A stretch of 64,000 nt of DNA. It comes from Sphingobacteriales bacterium 44-61 (GTDB lineage Bacteria; Bacteroidota; Bacteroidia; Chitinophagales; Chitinophagaceae). The stretch is taken from NCBI GenBank assembly GCA_001898405.1, contig MKTW01000018.1, positions 62,001 through 126,000 of the forward strand, read 5' to 3'. Below, piece after piece: positions 9,537 to 18,259 of the stretch (within the stretch, counting starts at the first letter, position 1; every line of letters starts with the position of its first letter). The translations under genes and the position numbers were made by a program. The notes under the pieces are model-generated. The model was not told where the DNA came from. It saw only the letters and a program-made list of their open reading frames with translations, and made no database searches.

Positions 9537-9586
9537 CACAAAGAACGCAACGTTGCGCACTTCGCGTTTCCGTTGAGTTCTTTGTG
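9537..9586. repeat. Convergent intergenic palindrome
   Basis: CACAAAGAACGCAACG (9537-9552) pairs with CGTTGAGTTCTTTGTG (9571-9586), 15 of 16 positions. It starts directly after the paaE stop and ends 16 bases before the end of the convergent GH30 gene, so it could terminate both. Its AAAGAA core resembles the other palindromes of the 6688 family, but it is a weaker member. Confidence 0.6.
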
Positions 9587-9602
9587 TTACTCTTACATCA
9601 AA

Positions 9603-11081
9603 CTAAAGTACTAATGTAGCGATCGAATGAGGCAGACTCTTCACTTCAACTGCCTTTCCTCCAATCCACAAACGATAAGGAATAGTTTTACCTCCTTTGT
9701 TCATCACCACCACAGCCACTTTTCCATCTTCATTCAGGAAAGCTGTAGTCAGCAGATCAGTACGGTTCGATGAACTGATAATACGTTTGGCACCCGGGCG
9801 GATAAACTTGGAGAAATGCCCGATATAATAATAGGAGTTGGTATAATAAACCTGCCCTGTTTTAGTATCTCCGTGAACAGGGGCAAAACAGAAATTCTTA
9901 ACATGATTGGGGCCACCCATCTCATCCAGGAGCACGTTCCAGTCAGTCCAGCCAACAGTGCCTGCATTAAAATCATTGATCATCGACATGCCGTATCTCT
10001 CACCCAATGCCCATGCGCTCATACGCGCAGGATTAAATGATTCTGCACAACCTTCAGTAAAGATCAGGTGCTTATCAGGGAAAGTTTCTGCCACACGTTT
10101 CAGGTTTTCAAATTGCATATCACCACCTGTCCAGGTTTCGTACCAGTGATAGCCGATACCCCAAACATATTTCGCCACTTCAGGATCCCGCAGCGTTGTG
10201 CTTACACGCTGATAAATGAGGTCGCGGTTATGGTCCCAGATAATGATCTTCTTCTCACCCAATCCTTCCTTTTGCAGTGTAGGACCCAGGCTCGATTTCA
10301 GAAAATTCGCTTCTTCCTCGGCTGTATAAATGCAGGATTCCCAGGTTTGCCTTGCCATGGGTTCATTCTGAATGGTTATGCCCCACACGGGTATGCCTTC
10401 TTTTTCATAAGCCTTGATAAATTTGGCGAAGTAATGAGCCCATGAATCATAAAACTCAGGTTTCAGCTTGCCGCCAAACAACATGTGCGTACTGTCTTTC
10501 ATAAAAGCAGGAGGGCTCCAGGGGCTGGCATATAAAGTAAGTTTACCTCCGGCCTGGGTAATCGCTTGTTTGATCAACGGAATGCGGAATTGCTTATCAT
10601 GATCAATACTGAAAGAAGTCAGTTCCTTATCTCCTTCTTTTACATAAGTGTAACTGCCGCTTGAAAAATCACAGCTATGGATATTGGTACGAGCCAGCGT
10701 ATACCCAATACCATTTACCGGATCGTAATAAGCTTTCAATATCTCTTGCTGTTTTTCTTTTGGCAGCTTGGCAAAAGTTTCTGCAGATGCATCAGTGATG
10801 GCACCGCCTATGCCCAGCATGGTCTGGAAGGTTTTGGTAGGATCTACAAAAACACAAACCTGTGTTTCCATCGGCTGACCAAAATCAGCAAACTGAAGAC
10901 TACTGTCGGTCAATGATAACCGATAATTGGTGCTATCGGCCGTTGTATACACGTTCACTTTCTTTCCATCCAGTGAGTAGGCGGCAGAGGAAGGTCCCCC
11001 AGTTGTTTTCTGCTCCTCTTTTTTTGGATCCGTGCAGGCAAACAACAATCCTGCAAGGGAAACAAGCCAGATCTTTTTCAT
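9603..11081 (-). CDS. Glycoside hydrolase family 30 lipoprotein
   Basis: 492 residues from ATG 11081, which begins a lipoprotein signal (MKKIWLVSLAGLLFAC, lipid Cys16) followed by an acidic/charged DPKKEEQ that fits a Bacteroidota surface-export signal. The open frame runs further upstream but without signal-like sequence. GH30 features are GIGGAITDASAETF near 91-104, the acid/base Glu240 in ITIQNEP and the nucleophile Glu343 in LIFTEGCAES. A C-terminal beta domain follows. Characterised GH30 enzymes of this type act on beta-1,6-glucan or glucosylceramide. It is the last gene of the glycan locus, 44 bases after the other GH30 gene. Confidence 0.93.
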   Translation of the reverse strand: MKKIWLVSLAGLLFACTDPKKEEQKTTGGPSSAAYSLDGKKVNVYTTADSTNYRLSLTDSSLQFADFGQPMETQVCVFVDPTKTFQTMLGIGGAITDASAETFAKLPKEKQQEILKAYYDPVNGIGYTLARTNIHSCDFSSGSYTYVKEGDKELTSFSIDHDKQFRIPLIKQAITQAGGKLTLYASPWSPPAFMKDSTHMLFGGKLKPEFYDSWAHYFAKFIKAYEKEGIPVWGITIQNEPMARQTWESCIYTAEEEANFLKSSLGPTLQKEGLGEKKIIIWDHNRDLIYQRVSTTLRDPEVAKYVWGIGYHWYETWTGGDMQFENLKRVAETFPDKHLIFTEGCAESFNPARMSAWALGERYGMSMINDFNAGTVGWTDWNVLLDEMGGPNHVKNFCFAPVHGDTKTGQVYYTNSYYYIGHFSKFIRPGAKRIISSSNRTDLLTTAFLNEDGKVAVVVMNKGGKTIPYRLWIGGKAVEVKSLPHSIATLVL

Positions 11082-11125
11082 CAGTATATTTTTTGGTTTA
11101 TTTATAGGTGTCAATGAATTTGACC

Positions 11126-12595
11126 TTACCAAACATACGTGCCTACACTGTTGGCAGGTAGTGTTGTAACCGCCCATTTGCCTTTAAACTTCAGGTTGAA
11201 CGTAGCATTGGTATTGCCATCATTCAGCACTACCAGGACTTTCTTATTATCCGGGGTTACAAATGCTACCGAGTAAAGACCGCCAGCACCGCTATCGCTA
11301 TACACTCTTACGGAACCAGGCGGCACAAACTTGGAAGCATGCGCTATAATATAATAAGACACATTCCGGGAGTAAGATGTACCATTGATCGTTAATGCAC
11401 CCTTGCAGGTAGTGCAGCCGCCTGCTGTGTGAGGCCCGAAATTCGGGTCATTGGCCAGGTTCCATTCCAGGGCATTACGGCTCCAGTTGCGCATTGACCC
11501 GATGATCACATTTTGTAAATGCCATTTCAGATCTCCCTGGAAAGCACCGGTTGAAGCGGTATACTGTTCGGTAAAATAAAGATTCTTATCAGCATGTTTG
11601 GCTTTTACAGTTGATAATGCGCTGATATCTCCTGCATACAAATGGAAAGCAGAGCCATCCACAAAAGCCTTTGCAGCCGGGTCGTCCAGGATAGTGATCG
11701 GATACCCCGGATCATCGCAGTTGTGGTCCCAAACAATGATCTTGGTAGTTAGCCCTGCAGCCTGGAAAGCAGGCCCCAGGTTATTTTTCACAAAATCCCT
11801 TTGTTCCGTCGCAATCATTTTCATACTGGGATTATTGCCATCGTGCATTGGCTCATTCTGCGGCGTAATGGCATCGATAGTAATGCCTTCGGCTTTCATC
11901 TGCTGAATGTATTTCACAAAATAACTGGCATATACGCTATAGTATTCTGTTTTTAAGCTGCCCCCTTTAAAGCTGCCGTTATCCTTCATCCATACTGGTG
12001 CGCTCCAGGGTGTAGCGAGGATCTTGATTGCAGGATTCACTGCCAGTATCTCTTTCAATAAAGGAATAAGGCCGCTGCCAAACGATTTATCCGGGTCGAG
12101 GCTGAAATTTGCCAGCGTCAGATCAGTTTGCCCTGCCGGCATATCATCATAGCTATAAGTGGTGGCACTAAGATCGGAAGCGCCAATGCTGATCCGGAGA
12201 TAGCTCACCCCAATAGAAGCTGCATTAGTGCCGCTTCCAAAAAGCTCCTGCAACAGAGTAGATTTTGTAGCAGCAGGCAATCCATTGATCAATGAAGCGC
12301 TGCCGCTGGTAAGCGTATAGCCAAATCCATCTACTCCCTGGAATTTCTGTGTACTGTCTACAGTAATATTCAGGTTCGAATTAGCCGTTGTTACAAAAGA
12401 AAGAACAGTAGATTGCTTTTGTAATAAAGCGGTTTGGTCGCCGCGGGTAAGCCAGAAGTCCACTTCATTGGTAGCAGGTGGCGGCGGTGGTGGAGCCGGA
12501 GGATTAGGTGCGGGAGTTCCGCCACCACCTGAGCTTTTACCACAGCCCATGCCGGCAACCAGGGCCAGCATTATCAACCATGTTCTTTTTTGCAT
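11126..12595 (-). CDS. Glycoside hydrolase family 30 lipoprotein with proline-rich linker
   Basis: 489 residues. Lipoprotein signal MQKRTWLIMLALVAGMGC (lipid Cys18), then a low-complexity Gly/Pro linker (about residues 19-42) that would hold the enzyme off the membrane. The catalytic domain shows GVDGFGYTLTSGSASL, acid/base Glu248 (ITPQNEPMH) and nucleophile Glu343 (LYFTEQYTAS). It is clearly diverged from the neighbouring GH30, so the pair probably cuts different bonds or chain lengths, or one is exo and the other endo. A beta-1,6-glucanase activity (as in GH30_3) is a plausible inference, not shown by sequence alone. Confidence 0.92.
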   Translation of the reverse strand: MQKRTWLIMLALVAGMGCGKSSGGGGTPAPNPPAPPPPPPATNEVDFWLTRGDQTALLQKQSTVLSFVTTANSNLNITVDSTQKFQGVDGFGYTLTSGSASLINGLPAATKSTLLQELFGSGTNAASIGVSYLRISIGASDLSATTYSYDDMPAGQTDLTLANFSLDPDKSFGSGLIPLLKEILAVNPAIKILATPWSAPVWMKDNGSFKGGSLKTEYYSVYASYFVKYIQQMKAEGITIDAITPQNEPMHDGNNPSMKMIATEQRDFVKNNLGPAFQAAGLTTKIIVWDHNCDDPGYPITILDDPAAKAFVDGSAFHLYAGDISALSTVKAKHADKNLYFTEQYTASTGAFQGDLKWHLQNVIIGSMRNWSRNALEWNLANDPNFGPHTAGGCTTCKGALTINGTSYSRNVSYYIIAHASKFVPPGSVRVYSDSGAGGLYSVAFVTPDNKKVLVVLNDGNTNATFNLKFKGKWAVTTLPANSVGTYVW

Positions 12596-12621
12596 AGAAT
12601 GAATTTAAAAGGTACTGGTTA

Positions 12622-14910
12622 TTATTTCACCCATTTTATATCCGCTGATTTCACATCTCTTGAGTTGCCGCCGATCATAATGGTGAAGTCGCCGGATTCC
12701 CAATCATATTTCAGATCATAATTATAAAACTTCAGATCTTCCGGAGTGATATTGAACGTAACAGTCCGGCTTTCTCCTGCTTTCAGTTCTATTTTCTGGA
12801 AACCTTTCAATTCTTTTACAGGGCGGGTGATGCTGCCAACAAGATCACGGATATACAGCTGAACAACTTCTTTGCCATCGCGGCTGCCGCTATTCGTTAC
12901 TGTAACACTTGCCTTCAGTGTTTGAGCGCCTTTCAGGGAAGCGCTACTCAGCTTAATATCACTGTAAGTGAAATTGGTATAGCTCAATCCAAATCCAAAA
13001 GGATACACAGGGTCATTGCTTACATCCAGATAGTTAGAGCGGAATTTAGAGAACCATTTTCCTTCCTGTAATGGGCGGCCTGTGTTCTTGTGGTTATAAA
13101 AGATAGGCACCTGCCCAACGTTCTGTGGGAAGGTAGTGCTCAGTTTACCAGAAGGATTTACATCACCAAACAGTACGTCTGCTATAGCAGAACCTGCTTC
13201 TGACCCACCAAACCATACATTCAGGATGGAAGGCACATTCTCCTGCTCCCATTTCAATGCCAGCGGGCGTCCGGTGAACAATACCAGCACTACAGGCTTT
13301 CCTGTTTTCAGCAAAGCCTGCAACAATTCTTTTTGTATGGCCGGTATTTCAATATTAGTGCGGCTGGATGATTCACCAGTCATTTCAGCTGATTCACCCA
13401 ATGCAGCAACAATCACGTCGGCCTGGTTGGCAACAGCCAGTGCTTCTTTTAATATTTCTGCAGCAGGCCGGCTATCGCGGCCCAGTGCTTTACCAAACAT
13501 CCCTGCGTTCACTTCAAATATGCTGTCTGCATCCAGGTTCGAACCTTTTGCATACAGGATCTTTGCATCGTTGCCGGCCACTTCTTTCAATCCGCTGAGC
13601 AGTGAAATGGATTTAGAGAAATCAGCAGCCACACTCCATGTTCCAGGCATGTTTTCTTTTGCATCTGCCAGTGGCCCGATCAGTGCAATGGTTCCGCCCT
13701 TTTTCAGTGGCAGTATCTTATTGTCATTTTTCAGCAACACAAAACTTTGTGCAGCGATCTCACGGGCAGCCTTACGGTTTGCATCGGTGAAAATTTCGGT
13801 TGCAGCCCTGTTCTCGTCGCAATAGCGGTAAGGATCTTCAAACAAGCCGAGTTTGTATTTTGCTTCCAACACCCTCCTGCAAGCCATATCGATCTGTTGC
13901 ATGGTCACTTTTCCTTCTTTCAGTGATTTGGCAAGCGTTGTCAGCATTCCCTCTCCTACCATGTCCATATCAATACCTGCATTCAATGCACGGGCGGTAA
14001 CGGTTTGCAGGTCGCCAATACCATGATCAATCATTTCATTGATACCGGTATAATCTGTTACTACAAAGCCTTTGAATTTCCATTGATTGCGCAATACATC
14101 GGTCATGAGCCATTTATTGGCAGTAGCGGGTACTCCATCCACTTCGTTAAAGGACGCCATCACACTTCCAACACCGGCATCCACGGCAGCTTTATATGGA
14201 GGAAAGTATTCGTTATACATTCTGACATGGCTCATGTCGGTTGTATTGTAATCACGGCCGGCTTCAGCAGCTCCATACAATGCATAGTGCTTTACACAGG
14301 CCATGATGGTATTATTCTTTTTAAGGTCATCGCCCTGGTAGCCCTTCACCATTGCTTTTGCAATCTGTGAACCCAGATACGCATCTTCACCACTGCCTTC
14401 TGCAATACGGCCCCAGCGTGGATCACGGGCAATATCCACCATCGGGCTAAAGGTCCAGCAAATACCATCCGCACTTGCTTCGGTGGCAGCGATGCGGGCG
14501 CTTTTTTCAATCAAAGGCATATCCCAGGTGCAGGAAAGACCCAGTGGAATAGGAAACACCGTCTGATATCCATGTATCACATCCATACCGAAGATCAGCG
14601 GTATTTTCAGGCGGCTGTTTTCCACAGCCACTTTCTGCACATCCCTGATCTTGGCTACCGATTTTATATTGAACAAGCCACCTACTTTTCCTTCCTTGAT
14701 CTTTTTAGCAATATCTGAATTACTTGCCTGGCCGGTAGTAATGTCGCCGGCACCCGGCAGGTTCAACTGCCCAAGCTTTTCTTCCAATGTCATTTTTTTC
14801 ATCAGCGTAGTGATGAATGCATTCATTTTAGCATCCTGCGATGTTTGCGCCTGCATTTGCAAACACAGTATCATTGCTAAACCCGTCATTAACCTTTGTA
14901 ACCTTTTCAT
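12622..14910 (-). CDS. Glycoside hydrolase family 3 beta-glucosidase (BglX-like)
   Basis: 762 residues with a signal peptide (MKRLQRLMTGLAMILCLQMQAQ). The N-terminal TIM barrel carries KHYALYGAAEAGRDYN and the nucleophile Asp286 in GFVVTDYTGI. The alpha/beta sandwich domain follows (GLLKEVAG region to VLFGDVNPSGKLSTTFP) and supplies the acid/base, and the C-terminus is a fibronectin type III-like domain (VTVTNSGSRDGKEVVQLYIRD split across the strand turn). Length and order match BglX-type periplasmic exo-beta-glucosidases, which release glucose from oligosaccharides made by the endo-enzymes of the locus. Confidence 0.95.
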   Translation of the reverse strand: MKRLQRLMTGLAMILCLQMQAQTSQDAKMNAFITTLMKKMTLEEKLGQLNLPGAGDITTGQASNSDIAKKIKEGKVGGLFNIKSVAKIRDVQKVAVENSRLKIPLIFGMDVIHGYQTVFPIPLGLSCTWDMPLIEKSARIAATEASADGICWTFSPMVDIARDPRWGRIAEGSGEDAYLGSQIAKAMVKGYQGDDLKKNNTIMACVKHYALYGAAEAGRDYNTTDMSHVRMYNEYFPPYKAAVDAGVGSVMASFNEVDGVPATANKWLMTDVLRNQWKFKGFVVTDYTGINEMIDHGIGDLQTVTARALNAGIDMDMVGEGMLTTLAKSLKEGKVTMQQIDMACRRVLEAKYKLGLFEDPYRYCDENRAATEIFTDANRKAAREIAAQSFVLLKNDNKILPLKKGGTIALIGPLADAKENMPGTWSVAADFSKSISLLSGLKEVAGNDAKILYAKGSNLDADSIFEVNAGMFGKALGRDSRPAAEILKEALAVANQADVIVAALGESAEMTGESSSRTNIEIPAIQKELLQALLKTGKPVVLVLFTGRPLALKWEQENVPSILNVWFGGSEAGSAIADVLFGDVNPSGKLSTTFPQNVGQVPIFYNHKNTGRPLQEGKWFSKFRSNYLDVSNDPVYPFGFGLSYTNFTYSDIKLSSASLKGAQTLKASVTVTNSGSRDGKEVVQLYIRDLVGSITRPVKELKGFQKIELKAGESRTVTFNITPEDLKFYNYDLKYDWESGDFTIMIGGNSRDVKSADIKWVK

Positions 14911-14922
14911 TGTGCTGTTCTT

Positions 14923-15003
14923 TTATTTTTTCATTAAATGAGGTTCGATCAGTTTTTGCCAAAGTGCATATCCCTGCTCTTCTTCTGTAAACAGGTCAGC
15001 CCT
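14923..15003 (-). pseudogene. In-frame coding-like tail after the GH43 stop codon
   Basis: Reading on past the TAA of the GH43-like gene (15004-15006) in the same frame gives 26 sense codons, RADLFTEEEQGYALWQ followed by KLIEPHLMKK, ending in TAA at 14923-14925, 12 bases before the GH3 start. The amphipathic, protein-like composition suggests either a former C-terminal extension cut off by a nonsense mutation or the last piece of a deleted gene. It has no start codon of its own. Confidence 0.35.
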
Positions 15004-16749
15004 TTACTCTACTTTCATCACTTTTGTGCGTTCTGAAACACCATTCTCATTAATAGCCTCTATCGTGAAATAATAAGGCTTTTCCTTATCCATTACTTTG
15101 AACCAATACTCGTTTGCGTCATATACCATCACACTGTTATATAATTTATCAGGTCCGGTGCCGAAATAAATATTGTATGCATAAGCATTACTTACCGGCC
15201 CCCACTTGATCCAGGCATTACGCTTATCCTTTTCTGTACGCAATACAATGAACTGCTTTACCTGTGATGGTTTTGCACCGTTCCCATTCCCGAACACACG
15301 TAATCCGCTGATCGCAAATTTGCCGGTAGGCATATGTATATTTTCCAGCCTGATAAACCGCGCCTGAACAGGCTTTTCCAGCTCCACATAATCATGGGGT
15401 ACATCTGTCCGGTTATTGCTTTTATCAACCAGGGTGGCCCATTTGCGGCCATCTATTGAGTAAGACAACTTATACTGGTGAAAAGTACCAAGCTGCTTGC
15501 CTAAAAAAGAGCTATCCACATCCTGATCAGCATAATTCACCTGCACTGCATTCACTGTTGATACATTTCCCAGGTCTGTTTGCATCCACTCCCCCTTGTT
15601 ACCGGTAGCAGCGCTCCAATAGGTTTTGATACTTTCATCCACCGCATTGTTGGGATAATAGCTGCCCAATGTGGAAGATACCTGTACAGGTTTCTTATAA
15701 TTCAGCAGCATCCACCCGGTGAACAGGCTTTTCAGATGATCTGCCGGGCCGGAGGGCAGATAATGGGGATAGTCGCCAAAAGCAGTATTGCAATACATCA
15801 CGTCATCCTTATCAAAACCAGCAGGCCATATACCGATCCTTCTTTCAAAATTGTTCTTTACTGATATTGCAATGGTGGACACATGCCAGTAATTGTTATA
15901 TACGTCCTGGAAAGTAGCGCCATGCCCTGCTCCTCTTGCAAACCCACCGGGCTTGAAACTGAACGGATCTGATTGCGCTGTGAATGGGCCTAATGGATGA
16001 TCGCCTACTACCACGCCATCTGCATAACCACTGAACTCTGTGCCAGGTGCACCATATTGCAGGTAATATTTTTTATTATGTTTGGTCATCCATGCTCCTT
16101 CTATGAAGGGATCAAGGAATGTATCATCCATGTACTCTCCGAATCTCTGCCAGCCATAGCGCCATGATTCCAGCAGGTACATTTCTTTACGGGTACCGAT
16201 TGGCTCCATAGTTTTCCGGTTCAGTTCGATGCCATATAAAGGATAGCGGTTGCTGCTGCCATTATACATATAAAAGCGGCCATCATCATCGGTGAAGAAT
16301 GCAGGGTCCCATCCGCCAATAGAGAAAGAATCGACCAGGGGCTTCCATTCATCGGCTTTGGGATTGGTGCTCATCCAGATGGTGAATCCGCTGGTGTAAG
16401 TGGAACCGAACACCAGCATGGTATCGCCGATCACGCCAACTGCAGGCGCGCATAATTCATCATAACCTTCATTCCATGGCCGGAGAAATTTCCTGGAAAT
16501 AAAATTCCAGTTCAACATGTCCTTGCTCCACCAATATCCCCATTGGTTGGTGCTGAATAAATAGTATTCTCCTTTATACGTAACGATCACCGGGTCGGCT
16601 GTAGCCCGATGGCGGCCCCATTCAGAAAAATTGGGAATAGGCGTATAACCATAGTCAATATTGACAGGATTGCAATAGGTTTTTTGCTGGGCAACAATTC
16701 CTGACTGGGCAACAATTAAAAAGAAGATAAAAAAAATAATCTTTTTCAT
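15004..16749 (-). CDS. Family 43-like glycosidase with discoidin (F5/8C) and fibronectin-like domains
   Basis: 581 residues with a signal peptide (MKKIIFFIFFLIVAQSGIVAQ). The five-bladed propeller keeps the GH43-type acidic triad: Asp52 (ATADPVIVTYKGEYYLF), Asp148 (GGWDPAFFTDDDGRFYMY) and Glu217 (DPFIEGAWMTKHNKKYY). Residues about 350-475 look like an F5/8 type C domain (VDESIKTYWSAATGNKGEWM, RFIRLENIHMPTGKFAI), a likely carbohydrate-binding module, and the end (about 485-581) like a fibronectin III fold. It is probably an exo-acting glycosidase for side chains; the sugar is unknown. The frame continues after the stop codon for 26 codons. Confidence 0.85.
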   Translation of the reverse strand: MKKIIFFIFFLIVAQSGIVAQQKTYCNPVNIDYGYTPIPNFSEWGRHRATADPVIVTYKGEYYLFSTNQWGYWWSKDMLNWNFISRKFLRPWNEGYDELCAPAVGVIGDTMLVFGSTYTSGFTIWMSTNPKADEWKPLVDSFSIGGWDPAFFTDDDGRFYMYNGSSNRYPLYGIELNRKTMEPIGTRKEMYLLESWRYGWQRFGEYMDDTFLDPFIEGAWMTKHNKKYYLQYGAPGTEFSGYADGVVVGDHPLGPFTAQSDPFSFKPGGFARGAGHGATFQDVYNNYWHVSTIAISVKNNFERRIGIWPAGFDKDDVMYCNTAFGDYPHYLPSGPADHLKSLFTGWMLLNYKKPVQVSSTLGSYYPNNAVDESIKTYWSAATGNKGEWMQTDLGNVSTVNAVQVNYADQDVDSSFLGKQLGTFHQYKLSYSIDGRKWATLVDKSNNRTDVPHDYVELEKPVQARFIRLENIHMPTGKFAISGLRVFGNGNGAKPSQVKQFIVLRTEKDKRNAWIKWGPVSNAYAYNIYFGTGPDKLYNSVMVYDANEYWFKVMDKEKPYYFTIEAINENGVSERTKVMKVE

Positions 16750-16784
16750 GTTTTCTGTTTAAATCCTGTGTTTACATGAATATG

Positions 16785-16849
16785 GTATCGCCAAGGGCCG
16801 CAAAGAATACAATGTTTGACTTTGTGCACCTGGCAATTCTTTGCGATAC
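16785..16849. repeat. Intergenic palindrome, GTATCGCCAAGGG..CGCAAAGAAT family
   Basis: GTATCGCCAAGGGCCGCAAAG.. (from 16785) faces ATTCTTTGCGATAC (16836-16849); CGCAAAGAAT/ATTCTTTGCG are exact 10-base arms. It lies between two genes of the same minus-strand unit, in the 123-base gap upstream of the GH43-like gene. Confidence 0.65.
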
Positions 16850-16872
16850 TTTTATTTCAATTAATGCCTTTC

Positions 16873-18243
16873 CTATTTTCTTAACCACGGGCTTTCAAAT
16901 CCCAGTTTCTTTAATCCTTCTTGTATTTCCGGGCTATTCATAAATAATTTCCATAACAACCCTGACCGATAATTCTCCATCATTACCACAATCGGCCCCT
17001 GGTCGATCGCCAAATAATGCGGAGGGTACCAATTAGCCGTTTCACTGAACGCATCATAAAATCCATAAGGCCCCCAAAGCAAATCTTTCTTATGGGTATA
17101 CCAATTCCTCATTGCTGCCATAGATTGCTCAGGCGTATAAGGAAAGGATGAAAGCGCGGCTGTAGGTGATATCACGCCCAGGTCATTCAATGTATCCGGG
17201 GCATGCGCTGCATAACCGGTCACTGAATAGCTTGCAGTAAGTCCCCAGCTTTCGGCATTATACCCCTTATATTTTTTCGGATTGTCAACACACCATTGAT
17301 AATTGATCAATGCCTGGTTGCGTGTTTCTTCTTCGTAATTGCCATATTTATCTTTAAGCCCCCGTGGATCAAGCCCCAGGTAAGAATAATGAGCCCAAAA
17401 CAGCGGCCCCCCATGAGGAGGATTACCCTGGTAATGCATACCCAGTTTATAACCTCCATAAGAAGCAGAACTATCTTTTATCTTTCCATTCTCTGCCCAT
17501 CCTTCATGATACACTTCGGCAGGCACTCCATGTGTTGGTGAAGAAGCTGCCAGCACATAAAGGATCAGGCATTCATTATATCCATGAATAGGAAAATTCA
17601 TTTTCCAGGCAACGGTCGGGCTCCAGTGCCAGTACAACACATTCTTCCCGTTCCTGTACCAATCAAACTCAACGCTTTTCCACAATGCATCCATACGGGC
17701 TGCCAGCTTTTTCTCCACTTCGTTGCCACTTGCAAAATATTGCCTTGCACACAAAAGCCCTTGCAGCATGAAGGATGTTTCCACAATATCACCACCATTA
17801 TCATTAGCACCGAAGGGTATCACTTTACCCGTTTCACCATTCCACCAATGCGGCCAGGCACCATGAAAGCGATCGGCTGTTTCCAAAAAGTGAACGATCT
17901 TTTCCAACCGTTCCCGCCCCTGGTCGCGCGTGATAAATCCTCTTTCAATCCCAACCAGCAAAGCCATTACACCAAAACCTGCACCTCCACTGGTAACGGT
18001 GCTCTTATCATTTTGAGGATAAATATTATCAACATGAAAACGTTCTCTTGCTAATCCGCTGGCAGGTTCAGCCCCGTCCCAGAAATACTGAAAAGTCTGC
18101 TGCTGCACCAGTCTGAATAAAGCAGTATCGGAAAGCATCGAAGAGTCGGCATTTGCTTTATCCGTTGAAGCAGAAGAAGGTTGATTACCTGAACCGCACG
18201 ACAGGAGAGTAAAAGCAACAAAGATGAACGAAAGTATTTTCAT
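16873..18243 (-). CDS. Glucoamylase-family (GH144-like) lipoprotein, candidate endo-beta-1,2-glucanase
   Basis: 456 residues from ATG 18243, giving a lipoprotein signal (MKILSFIFVAFTLLSC, Cys16); the longer frame adds only 16 non-signal residues. The catalytic domain starts at LVQQQTFQYFWDGAEPASGL and contains FGVMALLVGIERGFITRDQG, FHGAWPHWWNGETGKVIPF, NGGDIVETSFMLQGL and YGFYDAFSETANW, hallmarks of the putative glucoamylase family (PF10091). The founding GH144 endo-beta-1,2-glucanase comes from a Chitinophaga. GH144-like fold is seen in sequence; the beta-1,2 specificity is inference. A second, longer paralogue lies 16 bases upstream. Confidence 0.88.
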   Translation of the reverse strand: MKILSFIFVAFTLLSCGSGNQPSSASTDKANADSSMLSDTALFRLVQQQTFQYFWDGAEPASGLARERFHVDNIYPQNDKSTVTSGGAGFGVMALLVGIERGFITRDQGRERLEKIVHFLETADRFHGAWPHWWNGETGKVIPFGANDNGGDIVETSFMLQGLLCARQYFASGNEVEKKLAARMDALWKSVEFDWYRNGKNVLYWHWSPTVAWKMNFPIHGYNECLILYVLAASSPTHGVPAEVYHEGWAENGKIKDSSASYGGYKLGMHYQGNPPHGGPLFWAHYSYLGLDPRGLKDKYGNYEEETRNQALINYQWCVDNPKKYKGYNAESWGLTASYSVTGYAAHAPDTLNDLGVISPTAALSSFPYTPEQSMAAMRNWYTHKKDLLWGPYGFYDAFSETANWYPPHYLAIDQGPIVVMMENYRSGLLWKLFMNSPEIQEGLKKLGFESPWLRK

Positions 18244-18259
18244 ATCAGTTTTGAATGAG

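Noticed and set aside
13136-13825. A 229-codon open frame antisense to the GH3 gene
   Set aside because: It lies wholly inside a well-supported GH3 frame, has Ser/Ala/Phe-rich composition of a complement frame, and matches no recognisable domain.
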